NCBI RefSeq assembly: GCF_024699925.1
Contig: NZ_JAJOMX010000002.1
Span: 1-52,426, forward strand
Reading direction: 5' to 3'
Source: Mesorhizobium sp. J428
Lineage (GTDB): Bacteria; Pseudomonadota; Alphaproteobacteria; Rhizobiales; Rhizobiaceae
Length of the DNA: 52,426 bases
In this document: positions 15,723-22,663 of the stretch, piece by piece
Layout: each line of letters begins with the position of its first letter
Position numbering within the stretch: the stretch's first letter is position 1
Made by a program: the position numbers and the translations under genes
Notes under the pieces: model-generated
What the model was told of the DNA's origin: nothing
What the model saw: the letters and a program-made list of their open reading frames with translations, nothing else
Database searches by the model: none

Positions 15723-16256
15723 TCACCCGAGCCGATTAATTCGCTCAGCCATGGCTTTGAGGGCGCTTTGCACGATGAGTTGGCTTTGGGGAGCAACGTC
15801 TGAAGAGCGAAACAACTCGACCAGGCGCTGCAAATCCGCGCCCCATTGCCGTTTCAGGCTGTCGAGTTGGTCGACGTGACGGGCGAAGTCACCGCAATCC
15901 ACGGCAGACTGGAAGGCACGTTCGAGATCGGCCGCACTGGCCATCAATGCAGCCAAGCTCCGCTTCAGCTTCTCGGGAAGTTCAGGCAGATCGCGGTAGG
16001 GGTGCGTTCCCGCCTCGATCATTTGCTGATTTCTCTCGGACATGGACTCCATCATATCCGCATAGCGATAGAAGCCCGGATAGCGCTGACACAGGTTCGA
16101 CAGCACCTTGTCCGAAGCCGTGTCGTAAATCTGCTGAAGACCCTGCATATAGCCAAGCATATGATGGACGACCGCCGCTCCTTGAATGCCCTGCTTTTCC
16201 AGTTGTCGCATTCGCAGATCGATGGCGGCGGCGATCCGATGGTTTTCTTGTGACAT
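15723..16256 (-). CDS. Transposon-borne helical protein of unknown function, 177 aa
   Basis: Unrecognised protein, predicted almost entirely helical: QENHRIAAAIDLRMRQLEKQ, HHMLGYMQGLQQIYDTASDK, ELPEKLKRSLAALMASAADL and LDSLKRQWGADLQRLVELF. It has no membrane segment, signal peptide or metal-binding motif, and I see no DNA-binding fold I can name. It is the last gene of the tnpR operon, 21 bases after the 185-aa gene, with only a weak ribosome binding site. Perfect conservation in every transposon copy is expected for a recent duplication, so it says nothing about selection. It could be a transposition accessory or a passenger. Confidence 0.78.
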   Translation of the reverse strand: MSQENHRIAAAIDLRMRQLEKQGIQGAAVVHHMLGYMQGLQQIYDTASDKVLSNLCQRYPGFYRYADMMESMSERNQQMIEAGTHPYRDLPELPEKLKRSLAALMASAADLERAFQSAVDCGDFARHVDQLDSLKRQWGADLQRLVELFRSSDVAPQSQLIVQSALKAMAERINRLG

Positions 16257-16277
16257 GGAATAGCTTTCTGAATAGGG

Positions 16278-16835
16278 CTAGAGATTGGTCAGGTCTTCCG
16301 GGAACTGACCGCCTCTCTGGACGAATTGGCTCCAGGTTTCCTCGCCACGTTTCGAGACGACCCGGTGTGCAGGATCATCGTCATCAGCCTCAAGCAGGCC
16401 AAGACGTACGAGCGGTGCGACCGTCTTGTCACCGAATTGCTTTTCATAGGTGTGCCCGGGCACGACAAGCATCCATCCCGATGTTCCGCGTTCGGTGATG
16501 GCAGGGACAAGGCGTCCGCCTCGGGCGGGCCTGTCGCCGCGCGAAAGCGTGAACAGGCAGATGCTCCAGAACGCGTTTCTTGGACGTGGCGGTATCAACG
16601 CCCAATCCATTGGCCCGTTGTCTGGATATTCGATTATGGGAGCGGGCCTGTTTTCGCCGCCGTTGATGCCTTCCCGGTAGGCCCTCTCAAGCGCATTGGC
16701 GATTGCGCCCGCCGTATCGACGGACAGACCGTATTTTCGATTGTAGCGGTCTTTCGCAACGATTTCCCGGGCAATTTCCCTGAAGCGCGCCTTGCGATAC
16801 GGATCGGGCCGAGGCAGTCTTACTGGCTTGGTCAT
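16278..16835 (-). CDS. Transposon-borne protein of unknown function, 185 aa
   Basis: Starts at an ATG overlapping the tnpR stop (ATGA), so its translation is coupled to the resolvase. The N-terminal half is basic and helical (PYRKARFREIAREIVAKDRY, GAIANALERAYREGI). The C-terminal half has GGRLVPAITERGTSGWMLVV, then GDKTVAPLVRLGLLEADDDD and HRVVSKRGEETW, which reads like a winged-helix end in which a label such as LGLLE precedes a hairpin. That fold guess is weak. No family recognised. Position suggests a role linked to resolution or regulation of the element. Confidence 0.78.
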   Translation of the reverse strand: MTKPVRLPRPDPYRKARFREIAREIVAKDRYNRKYGLSVDTAGAIANALERAYREGINGGENRPAPIIEYPDNGPMDWALIPPRPRNAFWSICLFTLSRGDRPARGGRLVPAITERGTSGWMLVVPGHTYEKQFGDKTVAPLVRLGLLEADDDDPAHRVVSKRGEETWSQFVQRGGQFPEDLTNL

Positions 16836-17461
16836 AATGCGGTCTCCACCTGTGGAGCCTCAGAAGACTTGCGGCGCTTGACGATCTCCGCGACGGTATT
16901 CTTGCTGATGCCGAGATCGCGAGCGATCCATCGGTAGCTGCGACCTTCGGCGCTCAACGCAATGACCTTCGGTGCGAGCCGATCGGATTTAGGACGTTGT
17001 CCAGATTGTCGGCCGAGTTTCTTACCGCGTGCCTTTGCTGCGGCCAGGCCTGATTTCACGCGCTCGCTCAGAAGATCGCGCTCGAACTGAGCGATGCCGG
17101 CGAGCAGGGTCGCCATCATGCGGCCGTGCGGTGTGTCGAGTTCGAAGGTCATGCCGCTCATGGCGACAACCGAGACCTTCCAGCCGGCCAGTTTGTCGAG
17201 TGTGTTCAGCAGGTCTTGTGTGGAACGGCCCCAACGCGACAGTTCCGTCACGAGGACGGCATCGATTTGCCTGGCCTGGGCCAGATCGATGATCCGGTTG
17301 CGGGCAGTCCGGTTTGCCGATGCTCCGGAGGCGGTTTCCTTGAAGACGCCGAGGACTTCATAGTCGCCGCGCTCCGCGAACGCGGTCAGTTCATCGACCT
17401 GCCGCTCACAGGACTGGTCGGCGGTCGAAACGCGGCAGTAGATGGCGGCGCGCTGTCCCAA
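16832..17461 (-). CDS. tnpR: Serine resolvase/invertase TnpR
   Basis: 209-aa site-specific recombinase that resolves transposition cointegrates at res. The catalytic serine is in YCRVSTADQ near the N-terminus. The active-site arginines are in TELSRWGRSTQDLL. Helix E is the stretch FERDLLSERVKSGLAAAKAR, and the C-terminal helix-turn-helix is YRWIARDLGISKNTVAEIVK. The start is a TTG (17461) preceded by AAAGGGGTTCTA; no in-frame ATG lies nearby. It is divergent from tnpA with 94 bp between them and overlaps the next gene by 4 bases. Three of the four copies in the window are intact. Confidence 0.93.
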   Translation of the reverse strand: MGQRAAIYCRVSTADQSCERQVDELTAFAERGDYEVLGVFKETASGASANRTARNRIIDLAQARQIDAVLVTELSRWGRSTQDLLNTLDKLAGWKVSVVAMSGMTFELDTPHGRMMATLLAGIAQFERDLLSERVKSGLAAAKARGKKLGRQSGQRPKSDRLAPKVIALSAEGRSYRWIARDLGISKNTVAEIVKRRKSSEAPQVETAL

Positions 17462-17555
17462 TAGAACCCCTTTGGATTTTGCCCTTGCAAGCCGTTGATT
17501 TTGCTGGTCCGATTTTTGTCCAAAACAGACTAATGTTCAAGAGGGACGATTGTTT
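17462..17555. promoter_or_regulatory. tnpA-tnpR intergenic region, candidate res and promoters
   Basis: This 94-bp gap must hold both divergent promoters. Much of it is AT-rich (TTTTGCTGGTCCGATTTTTGTCC). GTCCAAAACAGACTAATGTTCAAGAGGGAC-type symmetry (GTCC at 17518, GGAC at about 17544) is the only inverted repeat I can see. Classical three-subsite res regions are longer, so part of res may lie inside tnpR or tnpA, or the site may be of a compact type. Confidence 0.45.
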
Positions 17556-20471
17556 ATGCCTCGACGCCAAATTCTGACCGAGCGACAGCGCTCCGCACTC
17601 TTTGATCTGCCGACGGACGAAGCGTCACTGTTGCGGCACTACATTTTGTCCGATGACGATCTCACCCATATTCGGGAGCGACGCCGAGCGCGCAATCGTT
17701 TCGGCTTTGCCCTGCAACTGTGTGCCCTGCGCTATCCCGGTCGGCTGCTGTCCCCTGGAGAGCTTATCCCGCAAGAGCTGTCCCGGTTTCTGGCAGCGCA
17801 GCTTGGGCTGAGCGTCGGGGACCTGGCCGAATACGCGGCGCGGGAGGAAACACGCCATGAGCATCTGGCCGCGTTGCGTACGATCTACAGCTACAGGAGC
17901 TTTGCCGGTCGTGGCGCCCAGGAACTGCGGGACTGGCTTGCCACTCAAGCCGAAGACGCGCGTTCAAACGAGGACCTCGTGCGCCGGTTTGTCGAACGAT
18001 GCCGCCAAACCCAGATCATTCTTCCGGCAATCACGACGATCGAGCGGTTGTGCGCCGATGCTCTGGTGGAAGCCGAGCGCCGGATCGAGATGAGGATTGC
18101 CGAGCGTCTTGATCAACCCATGCGTGACCAGCTCAACGCGCTGCTGACGGAAATGGTCGAGGGCAACATCAGCCGCTTCATCTGGTTGCGCAAAATCGAG
18201 ACCGGCGACAATTCGGCCATGGCCAATCGTTTGCTCGACAGGCTCGAATTCCTGCAAAACCTCGCTCTCGACCCACAGGTGCTGGCCGGTGTTCCGCCAC
18301 ACCGGGTTGCTCGGCTCCGCCGACAGGGTGAGCGGTATTTCACCGATGGTTTGCGCGATATTGGCACAGACAGGCGTCTGGCTACACTCGCTGTCTGCGC
18401 GGTGGAATGGGCCGCCGCGACCGCCGATGCCATTGTCGAAACCCATGATCGAATCGTCGGCAAAACCTGGCAGGAAGCCAAACGGCTCTGCGACGGACGA
18501 GCCGCAGATGCCAGGACCGCCGTAACCGATACCTTGCGGGCCTTTTCCGGTCTCGGCATGGTGATGCTCGAAGCGCGAGACGACGGCACCTCCCTGGAAG
18601 CGGCGATCGCCACATCACCAGGCTGGACGGAACTGGAGAAACTGGTCGCCACTGCCTCGCAACTCACCGATACACTTGCCGCCGATCCGCTGGCCCATGT
18701 CACGCAAGGTTTTCATCGCTTCCGGCGTTATGCGCCGCGTATGCTGCGCAGGCTGGATATCAAGGCGGCCGCCGTGGCCACGCCGCTCATGGAGGCGATT
18801 GCCCTGGTCAGGGGAAAATGCGATCCACCGTCACTGCCTACAGCTTTTTTGCGATCGACCTCCAAATGGAACCGGCATCTCAAAACGCAAGACGAAGGCG
18901 ACAATCGTTTGTGGGAGGTGGCGGTCCTGTTTCACTTGCGCGACGCATTCCGCTCCGGCGATGTCTGGCTTGCGCACTCACGCCGCTATGCCGATCTCAA
19001 ACAGGCACTGGTGCCGATGGCGGCCGCCCAGGCCACGGCAAGATTGGCGGTTCCATTCGAAGCCGAGGCGTGGCTTGCCGATCGCAAGGCCAGAATGTCG
19101 GACGGGCTGAAACGCCTGGCGAAAGCTGCCCGAACCGGGACCCTTCCGCTCGGCAGCATCGAGGACGGTGTCCTGCACATGGAACGCCTGACAGCAGTGG
19201 CGCCCAAGGATGCCGACGAGCTGATCCTCGATCTTTACCGGCGTATGCCGGAGGTGCGCATAACCGACATTCTACTGGATGTTGAAGCGGCGACGGGGTT
19301 TGCCGATGCCTTCACCCATCTTCGCACCGGCGCACCCTGTCAGGACAAAATCGGTTTGCTGAATGTGATGCTTGCCGAAGGCCTCAACTTCGGACTGAGA
19401 AAGATGGCCGAGGCTTCAAATACCCATGACTACTGGCAATTGTCGCGCCTGTCGCGCTGGCATGTCGACAGCGACGCCATCGACCAGGCTCTCGCCATGG
19501 TCGTCGCGGCCCAGGGGCGTTTGCCCATGGCCCAATTCTGGGGAATGGGCACTTCGGCTTCCAGCGACGGTCAGTTCTTCCCGACCGCCCGACAGGGCGA
19601 GGCGATGAATCTCGTCAACGCCAAATACGGCAACGATCCCGGCCTGAAAGCCTATACGCACCTGTCAGATCAGTTTGCCCCTTTCGCAACCCAGCTCATT
19701 CCGGCAACCGTCAGCGAGGCACCTTACATTCTCGACGGACTGCTCATGAACGAGGCCGGCCAACGCGCACGGGAGCAATATGCCGATACCGGCGGCTTCA
19801 CCGATCATGTCTTCGCCACCGCCTCGATCCTCGGCTACCGCTTCATCCCCCATATCCGGGATTTGCCATCGAAGCGCCTTTATGTGTTCAACCCCGCCGG
19901 GACACCGAGCGAGTTGCGCGGCCTGGTCGGCGGCAGGGTCAGGGAAGACTTGATCGTCTCGAACTGGCCCGACATCCTGCGCAGCGCCGCGACCATGGTC
20001 GCCGGCATCATGCCGCCGAGTCAGTTGCTGCGAAAATTCGCATCCTATCCGCGCCAGCACGATCTCGCGCTCGCCCTTCGTGAGGTTGGCCGCATTGAGC
20101 GTACGCTCTTCATCATAGAATGGATCCTCGATGCCGACATGCAGCGGCGGGCTCGTATCGGCCTCAACAAGGGCGAGGCGCATCACGCGCTCAAGAATGC
20201 CTTGCGCATCGGCCGGCAAGGCGAAATCCGCGACCGAACGACTGAGGGCCAGCACTATCGCCTCGCCGCCCTCAACCTGCTTGCCGCCATCATCATCTAC
20301 TGGAACACGGTGCATCTTGGTCAGGCCGTCGCGCAACGTAGCAATGCCGGCCTCCCCGTACCGCTAGAATTGCTCTCCCATATCTCGCCGCTTGGATGGG
20401 CGCACATCCTGCTGACCGGCGAATACAGATGGCCAAAAAATGGCAGCAGGCAATCTATTTTGGGGAGGTGA
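17556..20471 (+). CDS. tnpA: Tn3-family transposase TnpA
   Basis: 971-aa DDE transposase that carries out replicative transposition. The N-terminus (MPRRQILTERQRSALFDLPT) is the DUF4158-type DNA-binding region. The Tn3 catalytic domain covers about residues 560-950. By motif position the acidic triad is Asp575 (ILLDVEAATGF), Asp671 (TSASSDGQFF) and Glu874 (IGLNKGEAHHAL), followed by the family signature GEIRDRTTEGQHYR and the closing YWNTVHL. I chose the ATG at 17556; a TTG six bases earlier is better spaced from GAGGG and would add two residues. The 3' end overlaps the convergent DUF6429 gene by 17 bases. One residue near 739 (AREQYAD here, AWEQYAD in copies C and E) differs between copies. 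Confidence 0.95.
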   Translation: MPRRQILTERQRSALFDLPTDEASLLRHYILSDDDLTHIRERRRARNRFGFALQLCALRYPGRLLSPGELIPQELSRFLAAQLGLSVGDLAEYAAREETRHEHLAALRTIYSYRSFAGRGAQELRDWLATQAEDARSNEDLVRRFVERCRQTQIILPAITTIERLCADALVEAERRIEMRIAERLDQPMRDQLNALLTEMVEGNISRFIWLRKIETGDNSAMANRLLDRLEFLQNLALDPQVLAGVPPHRVARLRRQGERYFTDGLRDIGTDRRLATLAVCAVEWAAATADAIVETHDRIVGKTWQEAKRLCDGRAADARTAVTDTLRAFSGLGMVMLEARDDGTSLEAAIATSPGWTELEKLVATASQLTDTLAADPLAHVTQGFHRFRRYAPRMLRRLDIKAAAVATPLMEAIALVRGKCDPPSLPTAFLRSTSKWNRHLKTQDEGDNRLWEVAVLFHLRDAFRSGDVWLAHSRRYADLKQALVPMAAAQATARLAVPFEAEAWLADRKARMSDGLKRLAKAARTGTLPLGSIEDGVLHMERLTAVAPKDADELILDLYRRMPEVRITDILLDVEAATGFADAFTHLRTGAPCQDKIGLLNVMLAEGLNFGLRKMAEASNTHDYWQLSRLSRWHVDSDAIDQALAMVVAAQGRLPMAQFWGMGTSASSDGQFFPTARQGEAMNLVNAKYGNDPGLKAYTHLSDQFAPFATQLIPATVSEAPYILDGLLMNEAGQRAREQYADTGGFTDHVFATASILGYRFIPHIRDLPSKRLYVFNPAGTPSELRGLVGGRVREDLIVSNWPDILRSAATMVAGIMPPSQLLRKFASYPRQHDLALALREVGRIERTLFIIEWILDADMQRRARIGLNKGEAHHALKNALRIGRQGEIRDRTTEGQHYRLAALNLLAAIIIYWNTVHLGQAVAQRSNAGLPVPLELLSHISPLGWAHILLTGEYRWPKNGSRQSILGR

Positions 20472-20688
20472 ACAAGATCTGGAAAAGCTCCTCCGCTCGC
20501 TTCAACCCTTCATCCGTCAGAACGACAGATTTCGCCTTATTGACCGGATCGGCAATCAGCCCCTTGCGGTGCAACCGATCCAACGCATCCCAGTCATGCC
20601 CCCTCCAGGCTCGCCGCTCGTCATGCACCGTCAGCCACAGCAGCCCCAAAACCGCATCATCAATTCTATCGATATCAACGTCATCCAT
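20455..20688 (-). CDS. DUF6429-family small protein
   Basis: 77-aa acidic protein: MDDVDIDRIDDAVLGLLWLT, then HDERRAWRGHDWDALDRLHR, KGLIADPVNKAKSVVLTDEG and LKRAEELFQILF. This pattern matches DUF6429, a small family with a winged-helix-like look whose function is unknown to me. It is convergent with tnpA and overlaps its last 17 bases, so transcription from here would be antisense to the tnpA end. It is present in every copy of the element. Confidence 0.75.
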   Translation of the reverse strand: MDDVDIDRIDDAVLGLLWLTVHDERRAWRGHDWDALDRLHRKGLIADPVNKAKSVVLTDEGLKRAEELFQILFTSPK

Positions 20689-20753
20689 GCCGCCAAAACT
20701 ACCACAAAGCGCTCAAAATCACTCGCTTGCTATCCAATTCAGACCAGAAATCC

Positions 20754-20791
20754 CTTAACGTAGGATTCCGCCCTCAGCCGGAGCCGACCCG
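20754..20791. repeat. Terminal inverted repeat, tnpA end (copy B)
   Basis: 38-bp partner of 15625-15662. Read inward it starts CGGGTCGGCTCC, so the first base is C instead of G. The same asymmetry is seen in the copy at 24135, so the C belongs to the element and not to the flank. Confidence 0.9.
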
Positions 20792-20944
20792 CACATGGCC
20801 GTCCTTATGTTCGTGGATCTGATCGCGGGTCGGCCGCACTGCGGCCCCGGCGTGGTGAACTTCGGCCCGCATCGGCTGCGTAATAAGCCACCCGTGGCGG
20901 GTAGGATGCCGGTAGATTTTCGACGTGGCATCGATGAAATTCAT
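20774..20944 (-). pseudogene. Gene truncated by the transposon (N-terminal 56 aa)
   Basis: The ATG at 20944 overlaps the stop of the 82-aa gene (ATGA), so it was the second gene of that operon. It reads MNFIDATSKIYRHPTRHGWL, ITQPMRAEVHHAGAAVRPTR, then DQIHEHKDGHV before entering the transposon, where it ends at a TGA inside the inverted repeat. The 3' part of the gene has been lost. No family can be named. Confidence 0.65.
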
Positions 20945-21189
20945 GCGGGCAGCCTGTTGTAAGGACCGTTTATGTGACGCACGAGCCGGCCATCTCTGCC
21001 GTAGCGGCCGTTTCTACGAGAGAAACGAAGCGCGTCGCCAAACCGGCACGCGCATTCATACACGCGGCAAGGGATGTGATAGGCGAGCGACGACATCTCG
21101 CCGTCCAGCAGCGCCCTCTCAAAACCACGGACGAGCCGTGCGGCTCGGTATTGGGAGCGCCAGTGGGCGCGGATAGTGTTTGTCTGCAT
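20941..21189 (-). CDS. Small basic protein of unknown function, 82 aa
   Basis: I chose the ATG at 21189 because AGGGAG lies 6 bases upstream and a TATAAT -10 box (21221-21216 on the minus strand) lies 27 bases before it. Sequence starts MQTNTIRAHWRSQYRAARLV and continues YHIPCRVYECACRFGDALRF and RRNGRYGRDGRLVRHINGPY. It is rich in Arg, with four Cys in or near CRVYECACR. It could be a small nucleic-acid-binding protein, but I do not recognise a family. It is divergent from the Fic antitoxin and may share its operator at 21240. Confidence 0.6.
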   Translation of the reverse strand: MQTNTIRAHWRSQYRAARLVRGFERALLDGEMSSLAYHIPCRVYECACRFGDALRFSRRNGRYGRDGRLVRHINGPYNRLPA

Positions 21190-21239
21190 GTCCTGCTCCC
21201 TGTTGGCGTGAGCCAATTATAGCAGGAAGCGCGGCGCGT

Positions 21240-21269
21240 GTTATTACAATGAACATACATTGTAATAAC
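21240..21269. promoter_or_regulatory. Operator palindrome upstream of the Fic antitoxin
   Basis: Perfect 12-bp inverted repeat GTTATTACAATG / CATTGTAATAAC around AACATA. It is strikingly AT-rich for this plasmid and lies 50 bases before the antitoxin start, between it and the divergent 82-aa gene. Ribbon-helix-helix repressors bind sites of this kind, and the antitoxin has such a domain, so autoregulation is likely. Confidence 0.7.
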
Positions 21270-21318
21270 AGCCGATGAGCGGTATCCTCCACTCAGTGCC
21301 GATTCTCAGGAGAATGTA

Positions 21319-21657
21319 ATGTCCGAAGTGTCAGAAGTCACCATCACGTTCCGCGTTCCGCGCGATCTTAAGGATGGTTTCGCCAAGATCGCCAAGAACA
21401 ACCATCGGAATTCGTCCCTGCTCTTGCGCGATTTCATGCGCGAAACGGTCGAATCCGGCGGCCGAAATGTCGCTCCGCTCACCGATGCTCAGCAACTGGA
21501 AAGAGCGCGGGCGGTTGCCTACGGTCAGGCCTCGGCCGCGCTTGAAGGCTTCCCCGTCTCTCCCGAAGCGGCAGACCTCGGCAAGCGCTTTGTCTCTGGC
21601 CAGATCGAGTTGAGCGAATTCGCGGCCGCCAGCCACGGTGCCGGCCGTGGCCGCTGA
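21319..21657 (+). CDS. Fic antitoxin: ribbon-helix-helix domain joined to a VbhA-like inhibitor
   Basis: 112-aa antitoxin. Residues about 6-45 (VTITFRVPRDLKDGFAKIAK and NSSLLLRDFMRETVE) look like a ribbon-helix-helix DNA-binding domain. Residues about 60-103 follow the pattern of VbhA of Bartonella: ERARAVAYGQASAALEGFPV, then SPEAADLGKRFVSGQIELSE. They include the class I Fic inhibition motif S/T-x-x-x-E-G as Ser72-Glu76-Gly77 (SAALEG), whose glutamate blocks ATP positioning in the toxin. The gene overlaps fic by 20 bases. The start follows CAGGAGAATGTA. Intact in both copies. Confidence 0.82.
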   Translation: MSEVSEVTITFRVPRDLKDGFAKIAKNNHRNSSLLLRDFMRETVESGGRNVAPLTDAQQLERARAVAYGQASAALEGFPVSPEAADLGKRFVSGQIELSEFAAASHGAGRGR

Positions 21658-22600
21658 AACCGAGCGGTCGGAGCTTCGCGAACGCCTTGAGGGTTTTCAT
21701 ACCTCCAAGCGGCTGACCGAGCTTTACCTCTCGCCTGTCGGGGGAAACTTCGACAGCGCGCATCTGCGCGAAATCAATCGCCGGATCTTCCAGGACTTGC
21801 CCGCGGCCGGATTTCCCGAAGTGAAGCCCGGCCAGTTCCGCGAGCCGGCTCCGGCAGGCATGGATTGGGTGAAGCATCGGCAGCTGGACGGGCTGAATGT
21901 TATCTCCCACGTCGCCTACTCGCCGATGGACAACGCCTCGATCGCGCGTCTCGACGACGCCCTGCAGCAGATCGACGTTGCCAAGCTGTCGCGCCTCAAG
22001 ACAACACCCTTCGTCCGCGCCATCGGACGCCTTTATTCCGAACTCGACTACATCCATCCGTTTCCGGATGGAAACAGCCGCACGCTTCGCGAATTTACCC
22101 GCGAGCTGGCCGAGGCCTGCGGCTACAACATCGACTGGACCCGCTTTGCGGCCCATCCGAACGGACGCAACCTGCTCTACGTCGGCCGAGACCTGGCTGT
22201 GAACGAACTGGCGATGCCGCATCTGCGCAACGACCAGACGCGGCGCAGCGTGGCATTCACTCAGGACCAGCTTGCGGGGAACCGCGACCTTACCGACCTG
22301 CTGCGCGATGCCGTGCTGCCGGGCCGCGCTATCGCCTTCCGGAAGCTGCGCGAGCCTGCAGCTCTTGCCGCCTTTCCGGAACTCGCAACCGCCTTCGAGA
22401 CAATGCACAAGGCCGAGGCCTTCAGCCGCGAGAAATATGCAGACGATGCCGGACAGCGGCGCGAATTCATGGACGCCGTGCGTAAGACGGTCCTTGAACG
22501 CCTGGACGCCGGACACACGAATGATTTCGGGATGAAGAAGAACAGGCCGCAGGAGGCGGAACGCGTCCGTTCCCCTCCTTCGGGAGAACGCGACAGATAA
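21638..22600 (+). CDS. fic: Fic-domain toxin (probable AMP transferase)
   Basis: 320-aa Fic protein that probably attaches AMP to a host target; VbhT-type enzymes modify DNA gyrase and topoisomerase IV. The Fic motif starts at His140 as HPFPDGNSRTLREF. The usual pattern is HPFx-D/E-GNGRxxR, so the third glycine is a serine here while the catalytic His, the Asp and both Arg are kept. The flap region contains LSRLKTTPFVRAIGRLYSEL. The C-terminal 120 residues are helical, and no BID secretion domain is present. The start is a GTG at 21638 (alternative GTG at 21647), inside the antitoxin gene, and no clear ribosome binding site suggests coupling to the antitoxin. Confidence 0.87.
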   Translation: MPAVAAETERSELRERLEGFHTSKRLTELYLSPVGGNFDSAHLREINRRIFQDLPAAGFPEVKPGQFREPAPAGMDWVKHRQLDGLNVISHVAYSPMDNASIARLDDALQQIDVAKLSRLKTTPFVRAIGRLYSELDYIHPFPDGNSRTLREFTRELAEACGYNIDWTRFAAHPNGRNLLYVGRDLAVNELAMPHLRNDQTRRSVAFTQDQLAGNRDLTDLLRDAVLPGRAIAFRKLREPAALAAFPELATAFETMHKAEAFSREKYADDAGQRREFMDAVRKTVLERLDAGHTNDFGMKKNRPQEAERVRSPPSGERDR

Positions 22601-22602
22601 GA

Positions 22603-22636
22603 AAAAGCCGACAGGTCGCACAACCTGCCGGCTTTG
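22603..22636 (+). terminator. Terminator after fic
   Basis: Stem AAAGCCG-A-CAGGT / ACCTG-C-CGGCTTT with one A-C mismatch around a 6-base loop, starting 3 bases after the fic stop. It separates the toxin operon from repA, 28 bases further on, so repA transcription must come from readthrough or from a promoter inside this short gap. Confidence 0.7.
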
Positions 22637-22663
22637 GCCACCATCGAGTGATTGAGGACTGCA

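Larger units (their letters stand above)
15625..20791 (+). mobile_element. Tn3-family transposon, copy B (complete, 5,167 bp, no target duplication)
   Basis: Complete element with 38-bp terminal repeats, divergent tnpA and tnpR, two unknown genes after tnpR, and a DUF6429 gene convergent with tnpA. It carries no recognisable resistance or catabolic cargo. The ends resemble those of Tn5393 (GGCGGAATCCTACG core), so it belongs near the Tn163/Tn5393 branch. The flanking pentamers GGCAT (15620-15624) and CACAT (20792-20796) do not match, and a truncated gene lies on each side. It therefore probably sits on a deletion junction and not at a simple insertion site. It is inverted relative to the copy at 24135. 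Confidence 0.92.
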
